DNA from: Doris montereyensis | Taxonomy: Eukaryota; Mollusca; Gastropoda; Nudibranchia; Dorididae | Direction of reading: 5' to 3' | Length of the DNA: 64,000 bases | Assembly (NCBI GenBank): GCA_037039925.1 | Contig: JAXRKP010000101.1 | Span: 72,501 to 136,500 of the forward strand | Shown here: positions 42,340 through 55,300 of the stretch, piece by piece | Position numbering within the stretch: position 1 is the stretch's first letter | Layout of the letters: each line of letters begins with the position of its first letter | Program-made: the position numbers and the translations under genes | Notes under the pieces: generated by a model | Databases searched by the model: none | Told to the model about the DNA's origin: nothing | What the model saw: the letters and a program-made list of their open reading frames with translations, nothing else

Positions 42340-43370
42340 TTAATCCGTCTTTGTGATGTTAATAACATTGTTATTAATCCGTCTTTGTGATGGTATTAAT
42401 CCCTCTGTGATGGTATAAATACATAATATTTATCCTTTTTTGTGATGGTATTAATCCTTCTATGGTATTCATATTAATTCGTCTTTGTGATGGTATTAAT
42501 CCTTCTAAGTTCTATGGTATTCATATTAATCCGTCTTTGTGATGGTATTAATCCTTCTATGGTGTCCATATTAATCCGTCTTTGTGATGGTGTAAATCAT
42601 TCTATGGTATTCATATCAATCCGTCTTTTGTGATGGTATTAATCCTTCTATGGTATTCATATCAATCTGCTTTGTGATGGTATGAATCCTTCTATGGTAA
42701 TAATGGTATTCATATTAATCCTTCAATGGGATGGCTTTAATCTATCTTTTTGATGGTATTAATCCTTCTATGGGATGGTATTAATATTAAACCTATAAGA
42801 TGGTATTAAAGTTAAAGTTAATCCTTCTATAAGATGGTATTAAAGTTAATCCTTCTATAAGATGGTATTAAAGTTAATCCTTGTAGAAGATGGTATTAAA
42901 GTTAATCCTTCTATAAGATGGTTAATTAAGATGGTATTAATCCTTCCATGGGATGGTATTCATATTAATCCTTTTATGGGATGGTAATTGGTATTCATCA
43001 TATTAATCCTACGGGATGGTATTGGTATTCATATTAATCCTTTTATGGGATGGTATTCATATTAATCCTACGGGATGGTATTGGTATTCATATTAATCCT
43101 TTTATGGGATGGTATTGGTATTCTTATGGGATGGTATTCATATTAATCCTTCCAGGGGATGGTATTCATATTAATCCTTCTAAGAGATGGTATTCGTATT
43201 AATTCTTCCCTGGATTGGTATTCATATTAGTCCTTCTACTTCTAAGAGATGGTATTCATATTTATCCTTCTACGGGATGGTATTCATATTAATCCTTCTA
43301 CGGGATGGTATTCATATTAATCCTTCTACGGGATGGTATTCATATTAATCCTTCTATGAGATGGTAATAC
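42340..43370. repeat. Array, about 28-bp unit
   Basis: About 35 units with GATGGTATTCATATTAATCC and CTTCTACGG. The early part (42340-42780) uses a CGTCTTTGTGATGGTATTAA variant. Confidence 0.9.
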
Positions 43371-43802
43371 ATATAACATTGATCCTTCACTGTCATTCCC
43401 ATTTTCTAAGAACAAAAACGATGACATTCCTTCACCCACTCATTCTACCTTTGTCTCCCCTAAAAAAGACAACAACAACAAAAATAAAAAAATATCCCTG
43501 TCAATTATCAGGTGACAATAATTCAATTTCATTTTCAAGGAAGACAAAAGATCTAAGGACCCGTTAACCCTTAGGTTGTCACATTGGCCTTTTGGCAAAA
43601 CTTCTTACGTTCAACCCCATTGCGAGTTTGCCTAAAGGCAAATTTATATTAGGACCCAATATTGCCAATAAAATGGTGAAGCTAAAAAATAAGGTGTGTT
43701 GAAGTATTTCCAGTTATGTCCCTTTGTTCAAGAGATCCTGTTGTAGGCTACCGGCATGATCTTTTTGGGACTGAAGAATTTAATCCGATTTACATCAATT
43801 TT

Positions 43803-44090
43803 GGGTGGCTGAGCGGTTGGGCTGCCAGACTGGGGATCATGAGGTCCCGAGTTCGAATCTAGCAAAGCCAGGTCCGATGTTGTGTTCCTTGGGAAAGACA
43901 CTTAACATGCATTTTCTCCACTCTACCCAGGTGCAAATGGGTACAAGCACTAGCTTGGGAGTAAAAATCCTGCATCAGACTAGCGTCCTGGCCAGGAGGT
44001 GATTATTGTCACTTGTTCCGCTTCATGCTATAGAAACCGGGAGAAGCTCCGGCTCTATAGCCTTAAGGGCCTTTGAAGGAACTTTACTTT
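43803..44090 (+). mobile_element. SINE family 1 copy, near full length
   Basis: Head GGTGGCTGAGCGGTTGGGCT, B box GAGTTCGAATC, body GTACAAGCACTAGCTTGGGA and CATGCTATAGAAACCGG, end CTTAAGGGCCTTTGAAGGAA with an ACTTT-rich tail. Confidence 0.85.
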
Positions 44091-44879
44091 ACTTACATTA
44101 TCAATTTTGGGCAGTGACATTGGTAAACACGGTCTTGAGTTAGGGTATGAATATTTTCATAATGACAACGGCAGTGATAGAAGTTCTGATTCAACAACTG
44201 AAGACCCAAGACCACAACTAAAAGTTTGGATGTAGATCTGGGGTCAAGAGACGGAGGAGATAACAAGACTATTGGTGCCACCTGGCAACTTGCAAAGGGG
44301 AAGAGGAAACAGCAAGTGCAAGCTTGAGGTGGGGGGGGGGGAGAGAGGGAAAGAAACTGGCAATCTTCAAGAAAGGCGCACAAATTTCAACATTGATCAG
44401 CAGGAGGAATATAATTAGTTTCTACACACAGCTAGCTATTTAGAAATCCTCATTGCTTTTTGTCACGTCTGGTTCCAAAGTTACGATTTTTTATTTTCAG
44501 CTAGCGATGACTTTCTTGAAAAGATCCTCAAAGCCTTGGCAATGGGCATTACAAAGAGCAAAACATACATGGCTTGGTAATGTAAGGGTTTAAAAACAAA
44601 CTGTGCAAGAATGAGTCTTGCAGCTATGCAAAAGTGAGACTTGCAGCTGAACTCAGTTTTATAGCATATATAACTAACTTGACACAGTTTCCTTCGTTTC
44701 ATTGAAATTTGTCCCATTCACCGTATGTTCCAATCTCAGGGTAAATCAAGTGAAAACAGCAAGATGAAAGATAAGTGAAAGAGTAAAAAGAAAGAAGTAA
44801 GGTCTACCAATACCGCCCACCAACCGCCACCCCTTACTTAAAGGCAAAAAATAGGCAAACGTGAGACTGGCGGCTAAGT

Positions 44880-45045
44880 CAGTTCTGTAATATACGACTA
44901 ACTCAACATTGTTGATAGATCCACGTGTTGGCCTGTCTCACTGCACAGTTTTGTAATAAACGACTAACTCAACATCGTTGACAGATCCACGTGTTGGCCT
45001 GTCTCACTGCACAGTTTTGTAATAAACGACTAACTCAACATTTAA
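44880..45045. repeat. About 70-bp tandem repeat, 2.5 copies
   Basis: TAATAAACGACTAACTCAAC and CAGATCCACGTGTTGGCCTG recur. The surrounding 44090-45640 holds a G-run near 44330 and an (AT)n at 45256-45282 and is otherwise without features. Confidence 0.8.
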
Positions 45046-45250
45046 AAAAAAAGGCGAGGAGAATGATGGGATGAAGAGGAGAGAAAATTGATAGGACCAA
45101 GGTTTTTTTTCTAAAGCTTGTACTTGTACAAATATCTTATTCTATTGTGAATACATTAGAAGAAGGAAATCATTGACACCGTCACACACTTGTTTTCTGA
45201 CCACACATCATTCATGTCCACGCTCACAAAGCAAAACTCAGATGATGAAG

Positions 45251-45287
<37 letters not shown>

Positions 45288-45639
45288 TGTATAAACATTT
45301 CTATTTTTTTATCACACTCTGCCGAGTTGCTGTAATATCGAAATGAATTGCAGAGTAGAATGATGTCAGAAGAGAGGCAAATCAAGCTGTCTGAGATAAA
45401 ACTTTTATTTTTCCTACCTAGTAAAAAAAATTCCAAATAAAAATAACAACAGAACTTTCCACCTGCTCACCCCATCCCCAAAACCCTAATAGAAAAACAA
45501 TTTAAAAAAAACGCAAACCCACATGTTAAAAGCCCAAACCTCAAACCCCAAATCTCTACTAAACTAGGCATATCCACCTCTTCCCTCCGCTTGACATTAT
45601 TGACAATGCCAATTTCTAGCCACCATCTGCCACTCCAGT

Positions 45640-46400
45640 CTTAACACAATACACGTATACATTCCACTCCAGTCTTAACACAATACACGTATACATTCCA
45701 CTCCAGTCTTAACACAATACATATATACATTCCACTCCAGTCTTAACACAATACATATATACATTCCACTCAGTCTTAACACAATACATATACATTCCAC
45801 TCAGTCTTAACACAATACATATACATTCCACTCAGTCTTAACACAATACATATACATTCCACTCCAGTCTTAACACAATACACATATACATTCCACTCAG
45901 TCTTAACACAATACATATACAAACTCAGTCTTAACACAATACATATATACATTTCACTCCAGTCTTAACACAATACACATACATTCCACTCCAGTCTTAA
46001 CACAATACACATACATTCCACTCAGTCTTAACACAATACATATACATTCCACTCAGTCTTAACACAATACATATACATTCCACTCAGTCTTAACACAATA
46101 CATATACATTCCACTCAGTCTTAACACAATACATATACATTCCACTCAGTCTTAACACAATACACATACATTCCACTCAGTCTTAACACAATACATATAC
46201 ATTCCACTTCAGTCTTAACACAATACATATATACATTCCATTCTCCAGTCTTAACACAATACACGTATACATTCCACAGTCTTAACTTCAATTTCCTCCT
46301 TCCACGTCAATATATATACATTCCACTCTTAACACAATACACATACATTCCACTCCAGTCTTAACACAATACATATATACATTCCACTCTTAACACTGAC
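45640..46400. repeat. Array, 31-35-bp unit
   Basis: About 23 units with CACTCCAGTCTTAACACAAT and ACATATACATTC. A short related remnant (ACATTCCACTGATCA) recurs near 51167. Confidence 0.9.
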
Positions 46401-46484
46401 TACCCACACATACATCCCACTGATCAATATGAGCTGTACATTCAAAAGCCAGTACATTTAAATAAAAAAGGGGCTAATTCCGTA

Positions 46485-46569
46485 TCAATTGTTTTCCAGC
46501 TCAAACTCGTCGTGAGTCAATTCCTCCTTCCAGGGACGTCACTAGCCTTTATCACACACAATTCCAGAT
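46485..46569 (-). CDS. ABCF3: Candidate terminal exon of the ABCF3-like gene
   Basis: After a long pyrimidine tract ending CTCCTTCAAG, the minus strand reads ELCVIKASDV in one frame and TSLEGGID in another, then DEFELENN and a stop in the third. Together they follow the ELWV...VT..EGG.D end of ABCF3, needing two one-base shifts. It lies about 5.7 kb below the last firm exon, and the exon that should lie between them (second H-loop) was not found. Weak but ordered similarity. Confidence 0.35.
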
Positions 46570-46894
46570 CTTGAAGGAGAAAAAAAAAGGAAAAAAAAAA
46601 AAAAAGAAGATTGAGATTTTTTTTTATGAAGCCAAAACAAATTCAGTATTTACTTAATTACTCAATGACTGTATTGTAGGTGAGAACAGTGTAGGTCATA
46701 GATGAGAATAATGCAGCAGGAATTTTTGTTTGTTTAATTGGAATTTATCCCGCCCATCGTATGCAGTGATCTCATGGTGCATTGAGAGGTAACAGTAAGG
46801 TGACCATATTGAAAAAGCCGTGAAAAAAAAAGGGTAAAATGTTATGTTATAAATCTTTATTTTAAACACAGACTTTCCTTGATTATAATTAACT

Positions 46895-49758
46895 GTTATT
46901 TGGGTTTATCTTGGGGTGAGGAAAGGGACTTATTTCAGTTTATCTTGAGATGAGGAGAGGGGGTCATTTGAGTTTATCTTTGGACGAGGAGAGAATTTGA
47001 GTTTATCTTGGGATGAGTCATTTGAGTTTATCTTGGGATGAGGAGAGGGACTTATTTGAGTTTATCTTGAGGGAGGAGAGGGAGTCATTTGAGTTTATCT
47101 TGAGGGAAGGAGAGGGGGTCATTTGAGTTTATCTTGAGATGAGGAAAGGGAGTCATTTGAGTTTATCTTGGGATGAGGAGAGGGAGTCATTTGAGTTTAT
47201 CTTGAGATGAGAGAGGGAGTCATTTGAGCTTATCTTGGGATGAGAGGGAGTCATTTGAGTTTATCTTGGGATGAGAGGGAGTCATTTGAGTTTATCTTGA
47301 GATGAGGGAGAGGGTCATTTGAGTTTATCTTGAGATGAGGAGAGGGAGTCATTTGAGTTTATCTTGGGATGAGGAGAGGGAGTCATTTGAGTTTATCTTG
47401 AGATGAGAGGGGGTCATTTGAGTTTATCTTGAGATGAGGAGAGGGAATCATTTGAGTTTATCTTGAGATGAGGAGAGGGGTCATTTGAGTTTATTTTGAG
47501 ATGAGGAGAGAGGGTCATTTGAGTTTATCTTGGGATGAGGAGAGGGAGTCATTTGAGTTTATCTTGAGATGAGTTGAGGAAGTCATTTGAGTTTATCTTG
47601 GGATGAGGAGAGGGAGTCATTTGAGTTTATCTGGAAATGAGGAGAGGGAATCATTTGATTTATCTTGAGATGAGGAGAGGGAGTCATTTGAGTTTATCTG
47701 GAAATGAGGAGAGGAAGTCGTTGGGTTATGTTGGGATGAGGAGAGGAAGTCATTGGGTTATGTTGGGATGAGGAGAGGAAGTCGTTGGGTTATGTTGGGA
47801 TGAGGAGAGGAAGTCATTGGGTTATGTTGGGATGAGTTGAGGAAGTCATTTGAGTTTATCTTGGGATGAGAGAGGGAGTCATTTGAGTTTATCTTGAGAT
47901 GAGGAGAGAGGGAGTCATTTGAGCTTATCTTGGGATGAGAGGGAGTCATTTGAGTTTATCTTGGGATGAGAGGGAGTCATTTGAGTTTATCTTGAGATGA
48001 GGAGAGAGGGTCATTTGAGTTTATCTTGAGATGAGGAGAGGAGTCATTTGAGTTTATCTTGGGATGAGGAGAGGGAGTCATTTGAGTTTATCTTGAGATG
48101 AGAGGGGGTCATTTGAGTTTATCTTGAGATGAGGAGAGGGAATCATTTGAGTTTATCTTGAGATGAGGAGAGGGAGTCATTTGAGTTTATCTTGAGATGA
48201 GGAGAGGGGGTCATTTGAGTTTATTTTGAGATGAGGAGAGAGGGTCATTTGAGTTTATCTTGGGATGAGGAGAGGGAGTCATTTGAGTTTATCTTGGGAT
48301 GAGGAGAGGGAGTCATTTGAGTTTATCTGGAAATGAGGGAGGGAATCATTTGATTTATCTTGAGATGAGGAGAGGGAGTCATTTGAGTTTATCTGGAAAT
48401 GAGGAGAGGAAGTCGTTGGGTTATGTTGGGATGAGGAGAGGAAGTCATTGGGTTATGTTGGGATGAGTTGAGGAAGTCATTTGAGTTTATCTTGGGATGA
48501 GGAGAGGGAGTCATTTCAATTTATCTTGGGATGAGGAAGGGAGTCATTTGAGTTTATCTTGAGATGAGGAGAGGGAGTCATTTGAGTTTATCTTGAGGGA
48601 AGGAGAGGGGTCATTTGAGTTTATCTTGAGATGAGGAGAGGGAGTCATTTGAGTTTATCTTGGGAAGAAAGGAAGTCATTTGAGTTTCTCTTGAGAAGAG
48701 GAGAGGAGTCATTTGAGTTTATCTTGAGATGAGTTGAGGAAGTCATTTGAGTTTATCTTGAGATGAGGAGAGGGAGTCATTTGAGTTTATCTTGAGAAGA
48801 GGAGAGGAGTCATTTGAGTTTATCTTGAGAAGAGGAGAGGGAGTCATTTGAGTTTATCTTGAGAAGAGGAGAGGGAGTCATTTGAGTTTATCTTGAGAAG
48901 AGGAGAGGGAGTCATTTGAGTTTATCTTGAGATGAGGAGAGGGTGACATTTGAGTTTATCTTGGGGAAGAAAGGAAGTCATTTGAGTTTCTCTTGAGATG
49001 AGGAGAGGGAGTCATTTGATTTATCTTGAGATGAGGAGAGGGAATAATTTGATTTATCTTGAGATGAGGAGAGGGAGTCATTTAAGTTTATCTTGAGATG
49101 AGTTGAGGAAGTCATTTGATTTATCTTGAGATGAGGAGAGGGAGTCATTTGAGTTTATCTTGAGATGAGGAGAGGGAGTCATTTGAGTTTATCTTGAGAA
49201 GAGGAGAGGGAGTCATTTGAGTTTATCTTGAGAAGAGGAGAGGGAGTCATTTGAATTTATCTTGAGAAGAGAGAGAGGGAGTCATTTGAGTTTATCTTGA
49301 GAAGAGGAGGGAGTCATTTGAGTTTATCTTGACATGAGGAGAGGGTGACATTTGAGTTTATCTTGGGGAAGAAAGGAAGTCATTTGAGTTTCTCTTGAGA
49401 TGAGGAGAGGGAGTCATTTGATTTATCTTGAGATGAGGAGAGAGGGAGTCATTTGATTTATCTTGAGATGAGGAGAGGAGTCATTTGAGTTTATCTTGAG
49501 ATGAGTTGAGGAAGTCATTTGATTTATCTTGAGATGAGGAGAGGGAGTCATTTGAGTTTATCTGGAAATGAGGAGAGGAAGTCGTTGGGTTATGTTGGGA
49601 TGAGGAGAGGAAGTCATTGCGTTATGTTGGGATGAGGAGAGGAAGTCGTTGGGTTATGTTGGGATGAGGAGAGGAAGTCGTTGGGTTATGTTGGGATGAG
49701 GAGAGGAAGTCATTGGGTTATGTTGGGATGAGGAGAGGAAGTCATTTGGATGATGTTG

Positions 49759-49765
<7 letters not shown>
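46895..49765. repeat. 34-bp array, about 2.9 kb
   Basis: About 85 units with GAGTTTATCTTGAGATGAGG and AGAGGGAGTCATTT. Rare variants (GAGCTTATC, TTTATCTGGAAATGAGG, GTTGGGTTATGTTGGGATGA) repeat in the same order about 0.7 kb apart, which shows nested block duplication. If the candidate terminal exon is real, the array is intronic. Confidence 0.95.
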
Positions 49766-49797
<32 letters not shown>

Positions 49798-49850
49798 AGG
49801 GAGGGAGGGAGGGAGAGAGAGAGAGAGAGGGAGGGGGGGGGGAATGAAAG
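49765..49850. repeat. (GA)n/(GGGA)n tract
   Basis: Simple GA and GGGA repeats cap the 34-bp array. Similar GA tracts occur at 51600-51675. Confidence 0.95.
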
Positions 49851-50439
49851 AGAACCGCAACGGCAACAAAAAAGCTAACCGAAAAAGTGTGCTTTTGCTG
49901 TACGTGTCTGCCCTTAGTTCTATCAGCACTCCGAACCTATACGCTCCTCCCTCTCCGACTACAATGTATTTACAGTCACATAAAGTGACGTGAGAGCATT
50001 CTTGAACTCTACTTGAATCTGTGCTTTTATTATTATTTTTCTCTCTCTTGTTTAAATGCATAAATTCGTTTTTAGTAATATTTCATCGCAATTTTAATTT
50101 CGTAGTGAGATCTTTTCTCTCTTATCGGGAAAATGTCGGCAGTTTCGGGATGTCGGGAAGGTTGGCAGGTCTGTACAAAGTACAGTGGAGTATTTAGTAT
50201 GTCTGGGCTCCATAATACGAGCCGATTCACTGCCGTGGCGAGGTTTTAATTGAAGGCCGGCAAGTACCGGTCAGGCTATTTCAATCTGTGCCCGAAGCCA
50301 GTGAAGTTGGTTTGAAAATTGCTCTACTCTAGTCTTTTGCGATCGTTTTAGGATATTGTGTTTACACAGAAATTTTGCTCAAAGGTAGGTAAACACCTAA
50401 AATTTTATCATAAGATTAGTAAGATGTAAAGTTTCAACA

Positions 50440-50960
50440 TGTAAATTAAGTTTAAATTGAATTCTATAATCTAATCCAGTCATCTACATTACTACATCTA
50501 GATCTACACAGGCATTGAAAGATGGTGAGACTAGAATCCATGTGAATTATCATGGCTTTAGGTCTAAACACTTAGTAGATCTAGACCTTTATGCCATAGA
50601 AGATTAGAGACTAGATCTATATTTCATAAGACAAATCAACATGTAGAAGATCTTTAAATTAGAAAATGTTGCTTTATCTCGATCTAATATTTTAGTTCTG
50701 AGATCTAGTTAATAGACTAGAATTTCTAGATCGATTAATCATCTAGTAGATATACTAAATCAAACACTCAACAAGTAGTAGTATCTAAGACAGTACAAGT
50801 CTTAGTCTAGATCTAGACATAGATAAGACTAGAAAAGACACTCGATCTAATATTTTAGCCTGAGATCTTAAAATAAGGTCGATTAATCATCATACTGCAA
50901 ACACCAGCAAGCAGTGTTAAACTAGATCTAGACATAGATAAGACTAAGGCCTTAAGGTGG
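50440..50960. other. AGATCTAGA-rich segment
   Basis: Dense TCTAGATC/GATCTAGA words. No coding capacity. The remaining DNA at 49850-52260 shows no gene; the H-loop exon expected here was searched for and not recognised. Confidence 0.5.
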
Positions 50961-52260
50961 CTATACTGTAGTGTTAAACCCACTAGTGATGTGTGTATCA
51001 ATAGTACTAATAATACTACTGGTACAATATTAGTACTGTATGCGTCAGCGGTCAGCAAAACAGGCCACTGCGATGGGGCGCGAGGTGGGTCATTCAGCCA
51101 TCAATTAGCCAGACTGCGATTAGGTTAGCAGGCTTGTATAGTAAGGAGGCTTAGGTATATATAATACATTCCACTGATCAGCACATGTACATTCAAAAGC
51201 GAAATACATCTAAATGAAAGACAAGCTAACATACAAAAGACCTCAATACAAAAGGCAGATTAACATACTATACACAAGACCCCATATAAAAACCTAAACA
51301 AAAAAAAACCCACTAATATATAAACCTTAACCCCCCCCCCCCCAAATTAAAAGACCCAAAGATTTTTTCTTCTGTCTGTCCCGTTGTATTTCTTGTCTCA
51401 TCTATGTTCTAACAGGGCTTCAACATTATTTCCTGTCCTTATTCATATAATACATGCAGGTGGTGCCACGATAGAATACTGTTTCACTATCATACTTTTA
51501 AACAATTGATATAAATCATAACAGTAATAGCATTAGAGTGTTTGTACTTACGTCACACTTTGAAGACCAAATATCATCGCCGAGTCCGCAAACTTAATAA
51601 CAGAGGGAGGGAGGGAGGGAGAGAGAGAGATTGAGAGAGAGAGGGAGAAAGACAGAGAGAGAGAGAGAGAGAGCAACACGCATTAGTGTGTATCAGCATG
51701 TTGGCTTGAACCTAGCTTCCAAACCTCGATGTCTTGAATCGAGATAAAAATAGATATCGTCGACCAGCGGGACTGAGCACACGCCACACAGTTGGAGGAC
51801 AGATTGGTACCTGGCCCCAAAATTTGAGTTTATTGTTCATTGAAGAAGGGATACACGACCTTTGACCTTATTCTGTGAACATTTTTTGTACATTTAACTA
51901 AGCTCCCTTGGTTCACTTTGTGAAAGGGCACCACGGGTTTCAAAAGAAAGAGAGGCAGGAGATAGAGAAGCAACCACGTCCACAGGCTGCGTGCCGTGAC
52001 CAATGGCCTTACAGATGGGGAGGAGTGGTGTTTAGTCCTGCAACAGGGGTGTGTATGTGTTTGGTAAAGCAAGTTGATGTGATGGGTGTATGGCTAAAAA
52101 ATTTAAATAGATGTAGTACCTTCTCGGTGTAATGCAATATTTTATAGGTAGTTCCAGTTCCAGGCACCAAAAAAAACAAGCAGAACACGCCCCTAAATAC
52201 ATGCACTCCCATTGTAAGCACCAATACATGTATTATCACTGTAGTGTAAGCACCACTGAC

Positions 52261-52348
52261 CTTGAACTTGTTGATGGCTTCACCTAAAGCTTCAATGGTT
52301 TCCATATCCAAGTGGTTGGTCGGTTCATCAAGCACGAAGAAGTTGGGA
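52261..52348 (-). CDS. ABCF3: ABCF3-like exon: Walker B 2
   Basis: Acceptor TTTTTTTCCCGTAG, encoding PNFFVLDEPTNHLDMETIEA and LGEAINKFK. Donor AAG/GTCAGT is a less usual GTC form. Joins in phase with the upstream exon through a split asparagine. Confidence 0.85.
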
Positions 52349-55300
52349 CTACGGGAAAAAAACATAACAAAAACATGTTGGGACTTCGAGGAAAAAACAA
52401 AACAAAAACAATTTTAAAAACAAATCCAAACATCATTTTCAGTCTCATCTTCCCTCTGCGACAATATACTGTAGAGGACAGGTTATGAAAAAATCATCTG
52501 GCATCTGTCTCCATCTCCGCTGTCAATGGTAGGAGCTCTACATAACGCCACTACAGTTGGCCATCTTTCTCATCTCTGCTAGGTTCTTCTACCTTCTGTA
52601 GCCCTCCCAGACTACTGGCCATTGACATCAGAAATGTAGGCCATGTTCGATATAAAGATAATGATAAAGATGGAATAATAGTCTGTGTTCCCGTACAAGT
52701 GCAGGCTCACCGATTGTACATCATTTATCCCCCAGCAGATTATTTCATTCGGTCATTTTCAACTCCCTGGGGGCACACAGTACAGCAGCCTGTTAGGCGT
52801 TTCGTACTAATACTCTGACAATCTCTTTCTCTACCTACAGCTGGGTACTCATTCATACCTGAGTCAAGTGAGGAAAGTAGAGTGAAGAACCTTTCCTATG
52901 GAACAGCGTTGTGAAGAGACACTGAACCAGCAATGGGTTTTGAACCAGTGGATGTGGGTAAAATTAAATGAAAAAGCTGCGGTCTTCTTATAGTTTGAAG
53001 TTAATTATAAAAAAAAAGGAGACTAAATTAAATATAACTTTTCTGCATTACAATACAAAATAGAATTTTTTAGACAGTTTCCATCCCCGCACTCACTTGC
53101 TCATACTCATGACCGCAAATGCGACTCGGCTCTTCTGCCCTCCTGACAAACTTGAGACAGGACGGATGGCCAGGTCTCCCGACACACCAAAACTTCCCAG
53201 CTGGTTGCGATACATCTCTTGGTTTTGGCCTGAAAAAGAACGTTTGGGTGAAAATTATTTTTTCCATTTGAAGACAAAACGTTTGGGTGAAAAATATTTC
53301 TTCCATTTGAAGACAAAACGTTTCGTGAAAATTATTTCTTCCATTTGAAGACAAAACGTTTGGTGAAAAGTATTTCTTCCATTTGAAGACAAAACGTTTG
53401 GGTGAAAACTTTTTCTTCCATTTGAAGACAGAACGTTTGGGTGAAAGTTTTTCTTCCATTTTAAGACAGTACATTTGGGTGAAAACTTTTTCTTCCATTT
53501 CATTTTTAGTTTTACAAGATTCAACAAAAGAAGACAACCCCAAAAGACAGCATTGTATAAAAGTCGTAAGACATCAGACAGAAGGCAGCTCTGTTATATC
53601 TCCATAGAGACATTACATTGCAGTGCTCATAAGACTGTGATAAAAGGACATTGAAAGTCTCCTACCCCTAGTTTGTGTCTACTCTAAAGCTTCCTTGTTG
53701 ATGTTTTAATAAATTGTATTGAAAGCAGATATGGCCATAAAAATAACACTGTGCATGATGACAAACTATAGCTCTGTCTATTTAGTTTCTCAAAGTAAGA
53801 AACTGAACTAATTTACAGTGGAGAACTGTGTTCATTATGCATCAAATCATATGTCTAATTGTAAATTTGAGTAGTCTTTAGTGCCTCTTTTGTATCTTCG
53901 ATCCACTTTCTCCGAGGTCTGCAAATTTGGTCTTTTACCTTGGTTTATAGCATTGTATACTGATTAAGCTATCATATTGTCATTCATTCTGTTTACATGC
54001 CCAAATTATCTCAATTGATTTATTTCTATCTTAGTTTTTATGCTGTTTGGTTTGGTTTGGTTTCTAAGTGTTGTGTTTCTGATTTTGTCTCTTATAGTTT
54101 TCCTTCTACTCTTCTTAGATATTTAATTTCAGCTGCTTCTACTTTACTGTATTCCTTACTGTCTAAGGTCCAGGTTTCACTGTCATAGAGGAGAGAAGGA
54201 CAATAAACTGTGTTGTATATCGCCATTTTGGTTTCTGTTAACAATTCTTGTTCACATATAAAATGCCTTAACTCACTGAGTACTGGGGTTTGGCCGACCT
54301 CACATGCGTTAAAGACTGTTTTTTTTTGGGGCATTTTCAAAAAATTGTATCTCGCTTCCTAATTGTTCAATTTATAATAAATTTGGACACATGAAACTTC
54401 CACTCATTTTCTTTAAGAAAATAATAACATGAATGGGGTTTTTTCTTTAAATTTTTTAGACATGATACCATTTTGAACTTTTTCGCAAATCTGTGGAACA
54501 TGACATGCCAATAATAAAATGCAAATAAAAATTAATAAATTAGATCTAGATCTAGCTTCAACTAAATCTTCAGAGTCGCTACTATCCTTTGAAGAACAGT
54601 CGACATTACTACCTTATGTTTGAAAGATACCATGGACATTTGGCCTACCAGTAGCACCTGTTCTACTTGATGAAGGAGTAGATGTAGTAGAAGTAGATGG
54701 CCTCTCACGAGCAAAACCCATCTCTATCATGCTCTGGCACAAAATCGGCATCATCTACATCAGGGATATCACTATCACTATCACTATCGAAATTATGGGC
54801 GGAATCATATTGTAGAGCTTCGAAGATATTCGTAGATATTCTGGGTGCAGCCCATTTTGCTCTAGTTTCGTTTCTTCACGTCACGTGCTAAAAATTCACC
54901 CCCAAAAAACTGTTGCTTCCACTTCCGGGAAATTCAGCATGAACCTAATATATGGTCCGACTACCGATAATGGTTGATTCCGATCTATTATCGTAATAGG
55001 ATCGCCTAGTAAAAATGACTAAAGTTCGTTCCGAGGTGTGTCGGTATCCGATCACGGGGACAAAGTGCGATTACGATTATGTATCGGAATCAGTACTCAG
55101 TCACTCAGTGAGTTCATATCAACCTACCAACTAAATTTTTTACAGGAAATACCCTCAACCACCATCCTCTCCCTCCTCTGCCCAACAACAACAACAAGAA
55201 CAAGCAATTCAAAGCAAAAGTCCACAACGGTGACCTGACCTGGAAACTTGTTGGCCAAAAGTTGCACCGAGTGGACACTCATCTCCAGCTGGTCCACGTG

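Noticed and set aside
49900..50061. Possible ABCF3 H-loop or terminal exon (minus frame with CKYIVVGEGGAYRF)
   Set aside because: Vague likeness to the ELWV..GGG region only; no SHDE motif and no good acceptor.
51840..51935. Possible ABCF3 H-loop exon (minus frame PVVPFHKVNQGSLVKC)
   Set aside because: Spacing is suggestive, but the SHD core is absent and there is no AG acceptor at the right place.
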